The translations under genes and the position numbers were made by a program. DNA of 64,000 bases, taken from NCBI GenBank assembly GCA_038888615.1, contig JAWAID010000001.1:558001-622000 (forward strand). The letters run 5' to 3'. Numbering within the stretch: position 1 is the first letter of the stretch; every line of letters starts with the position of its first letter. The DNA is from Candidatus Korarchaeum sp. (GTDB taxonomy: Archaea; Korarchaeota; Korarchaeia; Korarchaeales; Korarchaeaceae). The notes under the pieces were generated by a model, which saw nothing but the letters and a program-made list of their open reading frames with translations, had not been told where the DNA came from and made no database searches. Positions 8,379 to 16,971 of this stretch are shown here, one piece after another.

Positions 8379-8897
8379 TCAGAGCCCTTTAACATCAAAG
8401 GAAACTCCCATCTCGCTAGCAACTTTCTGGAATATGGAGAAGTCATCTCTGCTCCTAGTAACTATGAGTACCTCCTCTAAGGGGGAGGGACTTACTTCCT
8501 CCAGTATTATCCTGACTGAAACATCTACAGGGACCCCTCCAACTCCCGCGCCCATAGCTGGGAAGGCTAAACTCTTAATCCCCAGCTCAACCCCCTTCCT
8601 GATCGAGGCTCTCACAGCGGCTCTAACGTATTCAGGGTTACTCGCGTCGCCGGGTGCCTTAACGGTGGGTGAATGAATGATGTACTTCGCCTTCAACTTA
8701 CCAGCAGATGTCTCAACAGCATCTCCTATCCTTAAAGGAGCCTTTCTAAGAGCCTCCCTCTCTATCTCATCCCCTCCCTTTCTCTTTATCGCTCCTGCGA
8801 CACCTCCTCCCATTATCAGCATCGTGTTAGCTGGGTTCACTATGGCATCCGCCTCGACCTCCGTTATATCGCCCAGCACCAAGACCACCTTAGGCAT
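8379..8897 (-). CDS. Macrodomain protein (ADP-ribose binding)
   Basis: A stand-alone macrodomain of 172 residues. These bind ADP-ribose or its derivatives, and many hydrolyse O-acetyl-ADP-ribose or remove ADP-ribose from targets. Hallmarks are present in order: GDITEVEADAIVNPANT (residues 9-25), the glycine-rich GGGVAGAIKRKGG loop, the IIHSPTV strand and the phosphate-binding loop AFPAMGAGVGGVP near residue 115. No extra domain is fused. The neighbours (tRNA-Tyr, Trm112) do not indicate a specific substrate. Confidence 0.92.
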   Translation of the reverse strand: MPKVVLVLGDITEVEADAIVNPANTMLIMGGGVAGAIKRKGGDEIEREALRKAPLRIGDAVETSAGKLKAKYIIHSPTVKAPGDASNPEYVRAAVRASIRKGVELGIKSLAFPAMGAGVGGVPVDVSVRIILEEVSPSPLEEVLIVTRSRDDFSIFQKVASEMGVSFDVKGL

Positions 8898-8916
8898 ACT
8901 GTAAACCGAAGCTTGC

Positions 8917-9219
8917 TCATATTTTTACTTTGCTCAGATCCTCGGCTCTGAGCATCCTGGGAACACCCGCTTCTATGGTGAACTCAGAGCCGCAGCCCTT
9001 ACAACTCAATTTGCCCGTTACTATCTCTAGCCTCATACATTTGACGCAATCATGGGGGTTCGATGGATTTGATCCGATGAATGCGCACCATCTCTCACAA
9101 ATAGGCCTCTCAGGAACGGTAAGGAGCCCTTCTTCCTCTTCCTCTCTCTCTACTATCAGCTCTAACGGGAAACTCAAGCAAGAGGGGCAAGCTAGGAGAT
9201 CCAGGAGTCTCCTCCTCAA
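8917..9219 (-). CDS. Trm112-family methyltransferase activator
   Basis: A 100-residue zinc protein of the Trm112 type, which in archaea and eukaryotes binds and stabilises several tRNA, rRNA and translation-factor methyltransferases. The N-terminal LLDLLACPSCLSFPLEL and the C-terminal KLSCKGCGSEFTIEAGVPRML supply the two Cys pairs of the zinc knuckle. A middle segment with three more cysteines (PICERWC, HDCVKC) looks like an insertion. The start is TTG at 9219 with GGGTGATC upstream. A partner methyltransferase is not adjacent. Confidence 0.8.
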   Translation of the reverse strand: MRRRLLDLLACPSCLSFPLELIVEREEEEEGLLTVPERPICERWCAFIGSNPSNPHDCVKCMRLEIVTGKLSCKGCGSEFTIEAGVPRMLRAEDLSKVKI

Positions 9220-9295
9220 GTGATCACCCTAAAGCCATGAGGGTCCTCATTCGATTGGCTAAGAATAACTTTAAACTCCCATCACCTACTCACGG

Positions 9296-9652
9296 TTGAC
9301 GATCAGTGAGCTGACCAAGCAGGAAGATCCCAAGCGAATGCCAGCACCCAATAGGCCCGTGCCATTTATTAGCACCTTCCGAACCAGGAGTCGAGGGAGC
9401 ACCGTGGATAGCGACCATAGATTCGAGCTTCAGGTAATCAAACAAAGCAGGGCGATTAAGGTAGACAAGGAATATAAAGATAAAATAAAGGAACTGTATG
9501 GTGATAAAATAATTTCTAAATTCTCTAAGGACGCTGTAGAGTGTCCTATCATCGGCAAGAGGGTCAGCTTCTTGACATGCATGGGCTGCCCTAACTATGT
9601 CAGGAGATTCAAGGGATCTGTTCACTGTAAAGGTGAACCATTACAGAGATAA
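9296..9652 (+). CDS. Small Cys-motif protein, unknown
   Basis: A 118-residue protein of unknown function. The first 50 residues are Pro/Arg/Ser-rich and probably disordered. A basic helix follows, then a compact C-terminus with four cysteines (ECPIIGKRVSFLTCMGCPNY ... VHCKG) that could hold zinc or an iron-sulfur cluster. The TTG start at 9296 is supported by a CTTTAAACTC box about 25 nt upstream (leaderless). ATG 9338 is an alternative start. A further open stretch of about 45 codons follows in another frame just past the stop. Confidence 0.58.
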   Translation: MTISELTKQEDPKRMPAPNRPVPFISTFRTRSRGSTVDSDHRFELQVIKQSRAIKVDKEYKDKIKELYGDKIISKFSKDAVECPIIGKRVSFLTCMGCPNYVRRFKGSVHCKGEPLQR

Positions 9653-9858
9653 AAGGGCACCTGAGAACCTCAGATGAGGTCCTTAAAAGAGAACTCTCCC
9701 TCCTCATAAGGGTCAATCGTGCGGGGAAGCTCCATAGGAAAACTTTTAGTGATTTCGAGGTAACACGATCCCTGTTGGGATAGGATGCCCAAGGAGAGCA
9801 CTGAGTCACGCTCTCGATCAAGCTTCCTCCATAAGCTCCTCGGGGAGCTATGAGGAGT

Positions 9859-10581
9859 TTAGCCGGAGCTAGACTGACGAAGCGGGGAGCTATGTGGATC
9901 AGAACGCATAACTTTTCTCCTAGATTTCCTGGACATCAGCAACCCGATGATCGCTGATGTCGTAGAAGCTGTCAATCCGAGTATTAGGGGGATCAGAGAC
10001 CACGATATTTCCTCGAAACGTGAAGTCTCCGTGATTTGTGTCTCATTGAGGATCCTCGGTCCCTTGACCATCGGCCCTATCGTGGCATTAGAGCTGGCGT
10101 TCTCGCTTAGAGAAGTATAGACTACCTTATGAGCCTGCTCACCGTGATAACTCACTATCAGGAAGTACCATGGGGAGAGCATCACTATACCAACTAAGAG
10201 ACCAACGATAGCGCTCCTAATGATAAGCTCTCTCGGAATAGTCATAGCAGCTCTAAGAGCCTCGAAGATACGATCCTTATCCTCGTTAGAGATAGGAAGG
10301 ATTACGAATGCTGAGGAGGAGAGCGTGTAGAGGGTTTTCTGACCTCTCTTACCTGCCATCCTGACTAGGGGTCTTATCAACCCCGCATCCCTGAGCTTCT
10401 CCACGTGGAATACGACGGTAGTTAGCGGAATTCCTAGCTCTTTAGACAGGTCGTTCGGGCTCATAGGCTTATCCTTTAGGAGAGCCAGGATCCTCCTACC
10501 TACATCGCTCGATATCTCCTGACCTAAGAGCCTGAGTCTCTCATCCTCTAAGGTGAAAACTTCCCAATCCATCCTCCTCAC
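9859..10581 (-). CDS. Membrane-bound winged-helix (ArsR-like) regulator
   Basis: The N-terminal ~95 residues form a winged helix-turn-helix (SDVGRRILALLKDKPMSPNDL, then ELGIPLTTVVFHVEKLRDAGLI and a basic wing GKRGQKTLYTL). Two membrane helices follow (about 118-140 and 195-218), separated by an exposed loop with N-glycosylation-like NAS/NAT/NET sites. The C-terminal tail is basic and cytoplasmic. This architecture suits a regulator that senses an outside or membrane signal while bound to DNA. Its targets are unknown. Start could be GTG 10581 or ATG 10572; a CTTATATTC element lies about 20-25 nt upstream. Confidence 0.84.
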   Translation of the reverse strand: MRRMDWEVFTLEDERLRLLGQEISSDVGRRILALLKDKPMSPNDLSKELGIPLTTVVFHVEKLRDAGLIRPLVRMAGKRGQKTLYTLSSSAFVILPISNEDKDRIFEALRAAMTIPRELIIRSAIVGLLVGIVMLSPWYFLIVSYHGEQAHKVVYTSLSENASSNATIGPMVKGPRILNETQITETSRFEEISWSLIPLILGLTASTTSAIIGLLMSRKSRRKVMRSDPHSSPLRQSSSG

Positions 10582-10627
10582 TAGTTACTACGAACGCGGA
10601 ATATAAGCAAATTCCCATAACTTCGAA

Positions 10628-11278
10628 TCATTCCGTACCTTTCGACCACTCCACTATTAACTTAGCAGCACTAAGTAGGTCGTGAACTACGTGATCTGAG
10701 AGTTCTATTATCCTCTCAGATCTAGGCCTAAAGGCTATCTTGAGGCCCAGCTCCATCTCGAAGATCGAGAGGTCGCTCTCACCGTCCCCGACAAAGGCTA
10801 CTCTACTAAGAGCTACGCCGTAGTTTCTGGCCACTTCCTCCAAGACTAACCCCTTCATGTGGGGAGGAAGGTCTTCTATTAGCCCTTTGACCTCATTACC
10901 CTCTATCAAAAGCCTTGCGCTCCTACAAAAATCCATTTCAAGCTTCTTACAAACTCTAGATGCGATCACATCCACTCCGGAGCTTATAACTCCGACGATA
11001 AAACCTGAGTCCTTAAGGACCCTCACGGACTCCTCAGCTTTATCCGTCAGTTTTATCTCATCTAACCTCTTGAGGACTTCAGAGAAGTCCTTACCTCTCC
11101 ACGTCGAGATATCAAGCTCCGCCCACTCCCTATAACTTATCTCTCCTCTCTCGTACATGAGTTTATAGATGGAAACTAACTCCTCAGTCCCTAGGATCTT
11201 GTGAATGAACTCCCAAGAGCTCGTTATCTCAATGAGCGTCCCATCCATATCGAAGCAAGCGATGAACCTCATTTCCAT
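10628..11278 (-). CDS. HAD-family phosphatase, SerB-like
   Basis: A 216-residue haloacid-dehalogenase hydrolase most like phosphoserine phosphatases. Motif I is DMDGTL (nucleophile Asp and acid/base Asp near residues 10-12), motif II is ISSGVDV, a lysine follows in HMKGL, and motif IV is VGDGESDLSIFE. The segment between motifs I and II forms the helical cap typical of SerB relatives. A TTTTTAAC box 26 nt upstream supports leaderless translation from ATG 11278. Actual substrate is uncertain, as many archaeal paralogues act on other small phosphoesters. Confidence 0.88.
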   Translation of the reverse strand: MEMRFIACFDMDGTLIEITSSWEFIHKILGTEELVSIYKLMYERGEISYREWAELDISTWRGKDFSEVLKRLDEIKLTDKAEESVRVLKDSGFIVGVISSGVDVIASRVCKKLEMDFCRSARLLIEGNEVKGLIEDLPPHMKGLVLEEVARNYGVALSRVAFVGDGESDLSIFEMELGLKIAFRPRSERIIELSDHVVHDLLSAAKLIVEWSKGTE

Positions 11279-11445
11279 TCAATAGCCTCAGATATCCTGT
11301 TAAAAAGCGTTGTTCATTGAACCCTCCGGACAACGCTTCCCAACGGATGGCGTCCTCAAGGTATTTCATTAAATGGAGTACTTGCTGAGTGGACCGAACA
11401 TTTTAAAGGGACCTCACGACTCCCTCAGGAGAGGAGGTAGGTAGA

Positions 11446-12642
11446 TTGCAGGGAGGATCCACAATACTGCTGATGCAAATAGGTCAGAGCGATTGGCTCT
11501 CATGGATATTCTTCATAATGTTCATCATGATAATGCAGTTCTACGCGAATAAGCTCCAAGCGCAGATATGGATCAGTGAGATAAGTAGGGCCCTATCCAA
11601 ACTAGAGGAGTACAGCAATGATTCAGCGAAGAAGTTCGTTGAAGAAGCTTCTAAGTATGGGAGATCGCAGGATGAGATCAGGGCGATGTTCAACAGAGTG
11701 AAGGGATTCTTCCTGATAGAACCAGTTACTTTGGATCCTTATGGGGCAATAAAAAGGCTGGAGCACCTTCTAAATGTCATGAGAAACCATCTTAATACGA
11801 TAATGATGGAAATAGCTCCCAATGCTGATGGATGGAAGAGATCGAATCTCAGGGATCAGATGGCCGGAGCCCTGACGTTGGACATGATCTATAGGATAAT
11901 CAGGCACTATTTCATCTTGGGTAGGAAGACCCAGAACTTGATATACATAGCTCAGATACAGATGCTGCTCCCCGAGATAATGAGGATAGCTAAGGCTTAC
12001 TGGAAGGCAGGGGACTCCTTCAGGTTGGGAATACCGATAGGTGACGGTATAGGCCCGCTCGTAGCACTTAGGTTGATAGGAAGCGTGGAACCATCGGAGA
12101 TCGCGGAGAATGTGGTGGGGGCTGAGGTGGAGATAGAGGGCAGGCGAGTCATTGTCGTGAAAGCGAAGGGCCCCGGATCTGAAGTCGGGAGGCCTGGCTT
12201 AGCTATAGAGAGGATCGTTGAGGGAAGGGAGGGCAAGGTATCCCTCATAGTAACGATAGATGCCGCTTCCAAACTGGAGGGAGAGCCTACTGCAGAGATA
12301 GCTGAAGGCATAGGAGCAGCCATAGGAGATCCTGGGCCTGAGAAATATAAGATAGAGGAGGTAGCCACTAAGTACGGGATACCCCTTCACGCTATCGCGA
12401 TAAAGGAAGATCACTTAGACGCAATAACGAGCATGAGTGAAGAGATAGCTAAGTCCGTAGACGATGTGATCGAGAGGGTGAAGGCAGTGATAAGGTCTAA
12501 GACGATGCCCGGAGATTACGTGATAGTGGCTGGTATAGGGAACACTATGGGAATAGGGAACAGGGCTGAGATCGAAAGGAATGATGCGATCGTTCGCATC
12601 GGGAGCGGGGTGAGCGCAGGGGGCGAGGTGGGAGGTGTCTGA
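11446..12642 (+). CDS. DUF1512-type archaeal membrane-anchored protein
   Basis: A 398-residue protein resembling the archaea-specific DUF1512 family, whose function is unknown. One N-terminal helix (residues 16-33) anchors it. A helical domain of about 150 residues follows, then a glycine-rich C-terminal domain (GDGIGPLVALRLIG, AIGDPGPEKY, VIVAGIGNTMGIGNRAEIE). The TTG start is backed by GAGGAGG at 11431-11437. ATG 11473 would keep the helix but has poorer spacing. It is followed after 2 nt by a membrane/zinc-ribbon gene, so the two may work together. Confidence 0.83.
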   Translation: MQGGSTILLMQIGQSDWLSWIFFIMFIMIMQFYANKLQAQIWISEISRALSKLEEYSNDSAKKFVEEASKYGRSQDEIRAMFNRVKGFFLIEPVTLDPYGAIKRLEHLLNVMRNHLNTIMMEIAPNADGWKRSNLRDQMAGALTLDMIYRIIRHYFILGRKTQNLIYIAQIQMLLPEIMRIAKAYWKAGDSFRLGIPIGDGIGPLVALRLIGSVEPSEIAENVVGAEVEIEGRRVIVVKAKGPGSEVGRPGLAIERIVEGREGKVSLIVTIDAASKLEGEPTAEIAEGIGAAIGDPGPEKYKIEEVATKYGIPLHAIAIKEDHLDAITSMSEEIAKSVDDVIERVKAVIRSKTMPGDYVIVAGIGNTMGIGNRAEIERNDAIVRIGSGVSAGGEVGGV

Positions 12643-12644
12643 AA

Positions 12645-13055
12645 GTGACAGATGGAAAGAGGAAAGTCCCCTATGGATTTTACATAATATGGATTCTTTC
12701 CCTAGCTGGGATATTGATAATATCTACAGTATTCCTTTACTTGGGCTTGAGTAACTTAAGCGGAAGCACCGGGGAGTCCATCCTGAACATCGTAATGGGA
12801 GTAGCTGGGCTGGGGATAGCGGCTAAGGTAGGTTACGATATGCTCAGGGCGAGGGTATCGTTCAAGGAGGAGGTCTTCGAGGTCCTGACAGAACTCCGAT
12901 GCGGAAATTGCGGGGAGAAAATCTCCAGGGAGTTTAGGGAAGGAGATTACGTCGGAAAGATATTAGCGGAAACTAGATGTCCGAAATGCCAGAACTCGTT
13001 GTCTATAATAGCTATATACTCTAGGACTCCCAAGGGAAAGGAGAAGAAGTACTGA
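12645..13055 (+). CDS. Two-helix membrane protein with C-terminal zinc ribbon
   Basis: A 136-residue protein with two predicted membrane helices (about 11-34 and 45-63) and a cytoplasmic zinc ribbon made by CGNCGEK (near 86) and CPKCQNS (near 114). The GTG start lies directly after the DUF1512 stop with GGTGGGAGGTG upstream, so it is translationally linked to that gene and to the NUDIX gene that follows. No family name is recognised. Confidence 0.75.
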   Translation: MTDGKRKVPYGFYIIWILSLAGILIISTVFLYLGLSNLSGSTGESILNIVMGVAGLGIAAKVGYDMLRARVSFKEEVFEVLTELRCGNCGEKISREFREGDYVGKILAETRCPKCQNSLSIIAIYSRTPKGKEKKY

Positions 13056-13067
13056 CGGTGAACTCAG

Positions 13068-13556
13068 TTGAAGGGCACCAAGATGCACGTAGTCCCCTGC
13101 GTAGTGGTCTTCAATAGGGAGGGAAAGGTCCTATTGTTGAGGAGGGCTATGAGCAAGAGGAACGGTGGGAGATGGGAGATTCCGGGAGGGAGCTTGAAGT
13201 ACGGCGAGTCACCGAGAAAGGGTGCAATAAGAGAATTAATGGAGGAAACGGGAATTAAGGTGAGCCCTCTATCAGTTTTTCCGGTTGATACGTTCGGTTT
13301 CCTTTACTCAGAAATGGGGGTCGAGTTCATAATCCCCCTTTACTTCACGGTCGCCGAGGAGTTCGAGCCCAGGATAAGGGAGGATGAACACGATGGTTGG
13401 GGGTGGTTCACCGTGGAGGAGGTTAAGGAGATGGAGTTGAGGGACGAAAGCATGAAGGGAGCCTACATAATGGTCCTCGCCGCTAAGAGAGTAATGGAAA
13501 AATATCTTAACGGGTTCGGATCATCACCCGAATATCACGGACTCCCTTCCGAATAA
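13068..13556 (+). CDS. NUDIX hydrolase
   Basis: A single-domain NUDIX pyrophosphatase of 162 residues that should hydrolyse nucleoside diphosphates linked to another moiety. The Nudix box is intact: GGSLKYGESPRKGAIRELM with EETGI following, giving the metal-binding glutamates. The TTG start has GGTGA seven bases upstream, and ATG 13083 is possible. It is the third gene of a closely spaced unit after DUF1512. Its 3' end overlaps the convergent ABC permease by 33 bp. Substrate is not predictable from sequence. Confidence 0.93.
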   Translation: MKGTKMHVVPCVVVFNREGKVLLLRRAMSKRNGGRWEIPGGSLKYGESPRKGAIRELMEETGIKVSPLSVFPVDTFGFLYSEMGVEFIIPLYFTVAEEFEPRIREDEHDGWGWFTVEEVKEMELRDESMKGAYIMVLAAKRVMEKYLNGFGSSPEYHGLPSE

Positions 13557-14831
13557 CTTCGCACTGATTAGGAGGAAGAGGATCAGATAAGCGACTGAGG
13601 AAGCGAATGACAGGGTTACGGCGAGTATATCGCTAGCTCCAAGGATCATATCCCTAGCGAACATAGCGAGGCTGGTGACCGGGAGCAACCTGAGTATAGG
13701 GTACATCGATGCAGGGGAGTAAGGCACCACTATCATCGGGATTATCAGGATGAAGACGAGGGCTCCTACATATTGCTCAGCTTCCTTAAACGTTTTAGCG
13801 AAGGAAGAAGCCGTGACTAGTATCGCATTTCCAGTTAGTCCTCCGAGAATAACCGTTAGAAGTATCCCTATCACCGCGTAAATCAGGTTGGAAGGGCTTA
13901 TAGCTAACTGCGTTCCCTGCATCTGAACGTCTCCGGTCAAGGAGATGCTCAGGGAGAGGCCTATTCCCAGCATTGCTGAGAAGAGTGTGGATAGCCCGCT
14001 TATCACGGAGAGGACTATGAGTGCAGCGAACTTCCCCGTAAGTATCTCGATCTTACTGATTGGGTTTGTGAATAGAGCTTCTAATGTCTTCCTCTCTCTC
14101 TCGCCCGCCACCATATCCACGGCGAACGTCCCAGCGCCGGTTATCGCGATCAAACCTACCATCATGGGGAGGATCATCGCTGCTATGGTCTCCCCCATGC
14201 CTACCTCCTCGCCGGACCTCGTGACCTGCTTCGCTATGGTGAGCACTGGATTGACGTAATCAACAGTTAAGTTAACCTTCTTGAGTCTCTCAAGTAATAT
14301 CTGCCTTGAATAAGAGTTTATAGGCTCGCTTAAGATCCCTATCGCTAAGGAGGACTTCGTGCTTAATGGATCATAGTAGTAGAGTATGTGGGAGCTCTTA
14401 CCCTCGCTCAGGTTCCTATGGAAACCCTCGGGTATCTCAACCAGTAAATCTATTTCTCCATTAAGCACCATCTTTGTGTAATTATCAATTCTACAGTCGT
14501 TTTTCATGATTATGTTTGCCCTATCGGATGCCGATATGAGGTAATTAGTTATCTCGGTAGCCTGGTCATCGCAGATCAAGACCATCACCTTGGGTGGGAC
14601 CGTTCTGGGGCTGAGCATAAGCAAGGGGAGCGATATGACTATGGGCATGAGGATCAGGGGCAATATTACAACATTTAGCATTGTTCTTCTATCCCTAAAA
14701 GACTCTAAGAGCTCCTTCCAAGCTACAACAATCCAGCCCTCTCTCGGGAGCCCGTAACCAGCCTGACCAAGCCCTCTAGTAAACTTAACAACACCTGAGG
14801 ATCCTTTAAGAAACCTTCTCAACGACCTCAC
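13524..14831 (-). CDS. ABC-2 family transporter permease (NatB-like)
   Basis: A 435-residue permease with an N-terminal cytoplasmic stretch, a first helix (about 52-72), a large external domain of about 120 residues and then five to six helices. The SMILES-like core VDMVAGERERKTLEALFTNP, with ERE...LE..L..P before the second helix, is the hallmark of NatB/ABC-2 exporters. Its start overlaps the upstream ATPase gene by 26 nt, so the two form a half-transporter pair. The exported substrate is unknown (sodium, drug, lipid or peptide). Confidence 0.9.
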   Translation of the reverse strand: MRSLRRFLKGSSGVVKFTRGLGQAGYGLPREGWIVVAWKELLESFRDRRTMLNVVILPLILMPIVISLPLLMLSPRTVPPKVMVLICDDQATEITNYLISASDRANIIMKNDCRIDNYTKMVLNGEIDLLVEIPEGFHRNLSEGKSSHILYYYDPLSTKSSLAIGILSEPINSYSRQILLERLKKVNLTVDYVNPVLTIAKQVTRSGEEVGMGETIAAMILPMMVGLIAITGAGTFAVDMVAGERERKTLEALFTNPISKIEILTGKFAALIVLSVISGLSTLFSAMLGIGLSLSISLTGDVQMQGTQLAISPSNLIYAVIGILLTVILGGLTGNAILVTASSFAKTFKEAEQYVGALVFILIIPMIVVPYSPASMYPILRLLPVTSLAMFARDMILGASDILAVTLSFASSVAYLILFLLISAKLFGRESVIFG

Positions 14832-15549
14832 CCCTCACGAGCCTCAAGAATATCTCCTCAAACTCCCTCTCATCAGCTAGCTTCCCTAGCTCCTCCTTCC
14901 TACCAACGTATCTCATCCTTCCCTCGCTTATTATCCCCACATGGGTGCATAACCTCTCAGCTTCCCACATATTGTGGGTTGAGAGTATGACGGTCTTACC
15001 CGATCTGGCATAAGCTAGTATCATGTCCCTGATCTCCCTAGCGCTCATAACGTCCACTCCCAGGGTAGGCTCATCTAACACGAGTATAGGCGGCTCACTG
15101 AGGATCGCTCTGGCGAACGCCACCTTCTGTCTTTGCCCCTTTGAGAGCTTATCAGCAATTGTAAATCTCTTTTCCTTAAGCCCCAAAGTATCAAGAAGTT
15201 CATTTACTCTCCTCCTGAGCTCGTGAGGTTCCATCCCCCTCATCTTACCGAAGTATATCAAGTTCTCCTCAGCTGTTAGCCTAGGGTAGATCCCGGTGTC
15301 CTCAGGCATAACTCCCATCAGACCCCTCGCCGTCTTAGGTTCCCTCCACACATCTGTCCCCATGACTCTAACCTCACCACCGTCAGGTCTCAGCACTCCG
15401 TATATCATCCTCAACGTCGTGGTCTTTCCCGCACCGTTGGGTCCGAGTAGACCGAAAATAGAACCTTTCTCTACCTTAAAGGTGACACCGTCTACAGCTC
15501 TTAAGTCCCCGAAGTACTTCCTCAGGTCCAGCGCTTCCACGGCGAACAT
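14806..15549 (-). CDS. ABC transporter ATP-binding protein (NatA-like)
   Basis: A 247-residue ATPase that powers the permease encoded just downstream. Walker A is GPNGAGKTTT (near 35), the Q-loop region is MPEDTGIYPRLTAEEN, the signature is LSKGQRQ (a common variant of LSGGQ), Walker B is ILVLDEPTLGVD and the switch histidine is in STHN. A TTTAAAAAG box near 15579-15587 lies about 30 nt upstream of the ATG. Sequence features fit the export-type DRA/Nat group rather than importers. Confidence 0.95.
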   Translation of the reverse strand: MFAVEALDLRKYFGDLRAVDGVTFKVEKGSIFGLLGPNGAGKTTTLRMIYGVLRPDGGEVRVMGTDVWREPKTARGLMGVMPEDTGIYPRLTAEENLIYFGKMRGMEPHELRRRVNELLDTLGLKEKRFTIADKLSKGQRQKVAFARAILSEPPILVLDEPTLGVDVMSAREIRDMILAYARSGKTVILSTHNMWEAERLCTHVGIISEGRMRYVGRKEELGKLADEREFEEIFLRLVRGEVVEKVS

Positions 15550-15750
15550 GGCTACCCAAGCCCGTGAGAATGCTGACTTTTTAAAGATGGATTCCGATCC
15601 GGAGGAGCAGCGGAACTCTAACAGAGGGATTAAGCCATCATGTACCCGTCAGGATATCTTGAGTGCATAATTGCAAGCAATTAATGTGCATCGAACGGGA
15701 GTAGCTTCGAAGACCTTCACCATTATATACTTCGCCCTCATGAACACGAG

Positions 15751-16971
15751 ATGAGGTCGTCTAAGCTTTCAGCATCACTCCTAACGATGCTGCTCGCTGC
15801 ACTTTCACTTACCCTAACTACCGCTGAGGCTCAGGTAGCTCTGTTAGGTGTTTCAGAGACAGAGGTCCTGGCTGGTGGAACCTTTTTCGCGTTTTATAAC
15901 ATCACTACGGTCAAAGATAAGCCCATAATCGAGTTTAAGCTTACTGTCATCGTTCCGAAGGGGTGGAGGCTAAGCCCTTACAGAGCCAGTGGGATAACCA
16001 TGGAAGGGAAGGACATTGAAGTCTTATGGAACGGCAGCACAGCATTCTACAGGGGAGATGGGGCCTCCCTAGCTCAAGTCTCCTTCCTAGTTTGGGTGCC
16101 TCCGTATGAAAGCGGCGTGAGGAACCTGGAGGCCAGTGGTTACGTAGTGGTGAGGGAAGGAGGGGAGCTGAGGAAGTACAATGTGGTTGGTTCTAAGCGA
16201 GTGAACGTACATCAATGGGAACCCATGGTGTTCCTGAACTTGAGTAAGGTAGAGATAGTCCCCCCAGCTATCTTAAAAGCTTCCCTGAGGATCTTAACGG
16301 CACCGCCTCTCTATCCGGCTGACATGAGGAACGTTCTAATAAAAGTGGAGGACTCCGTAAAGGGAGTTGTTTACCAAGAGATGAGGGAATACTGGCCATA
16401 TGGAACAGTGATGGATGCTCAGTTCCCGATAGAGGTACCTCAGAATGCTCCAGGAGGGGAGCAAAAGATCAGCGTGACCGTCGAGTACGAGGTGTTCTCG
16501 GAGAGATATTCGACAAGAGTCGACTATGCTTATAAAGTAGTCAAACCGTCTAAGATAATCGTAGAGAGAGTAAACGTTACCGAGGAAGCTCGCGTAGGCG
16601 AGCCCATCGAGGTGAGGGTAATCTTGATCAACCCATCCTCCTTCGAAGCAAAGGATGTCGAACTGCATGCCCAGTTAGGGGAGTATCACCAGTCGAGGAG
16701 GTTAGGGAACCTGGCTCCGGGAGCTTACCTCATCAGCAACTTGACGTTCAAAGTGAATAGTCCGGGGAGGTGGAACATCACCATTTGGGCTATTTGGACT
16801 CAAGAGTACCCTAAGGTCACTAACTCGACTGAGAGGAAGAGTTATAGTGTGATCGTCCGAGAAGAAACTCAGATTAACGCGATAATAGTGGCGATCTCAC
16901 TAGTGGTGATCTCAGTTGCGGCAGTTAAGTACGCTCTTAAGGGAAGAGGAGTTAAGGAAACTGAGGGATGA
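15751..16971 (+). CDS. Secreted, C-terminally anchored beta-sandwich protein
   Basis: A 406-residue surface protein. Residues 1-27 are a signal peptide ending near AEAQ. The body is beta-rich with many N-x-S/T sequons. A CARDB/NEW3-like repeat occupies about 270-370 (REVRVILINPSSFEAKDV-type strands, LAPGAYLISNLTFKV). The end is a membrane helix (about 376-394) followed by a basic tail. A TTATATAC box 25 nt before the ATG implies a leaderless message. It is related in build to the large protein encoded at 23.8 kb. Its last 56 nt overlap the RNase HIII-like gene. Confidence 0.8.
   Translation: MRSSKLSASLLTMLLAALSLTLTTAEAQVALLGVSETEVLAGGTFFAFYNITTVKDKPIIEFKLTVIVPKGWRLSPYRASGITMEGKDIEVLWNGSTAFYRGDGASLAQVSFLVWVPPYESGVRNLEASGYVVVREGGELRKYNVVGSKRVNVHQWEPMVFLNLSKVEIVPPAILKASLRILTAPPLYPADMRNVLIKVEDSVKGVVYQEMREYWPYGTVMDAQFPIEVPQNAPGGEQKISVTVEYEVFSERYSTRVDYAYKVVKPSKIIVERVNVTEEARVGEPIEVRVILINPSSFEAKDVELHAQLGEYHQSRRLGNLAPGAYLISNLTFKVNSPGRWNITIWAIWTQEYPKVTNSTERKSYSVIVREETQINAIIVAISLVVISVAAVKYALKGRGVKETEG

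Noticed and set aside
8233-8676. Plus-strand frame of 147 codons opposite the macrodomain gene
   Set aside because: It is Ser/Thr/Pro-rich shadow coding antisense to a clear macrodomain gene.
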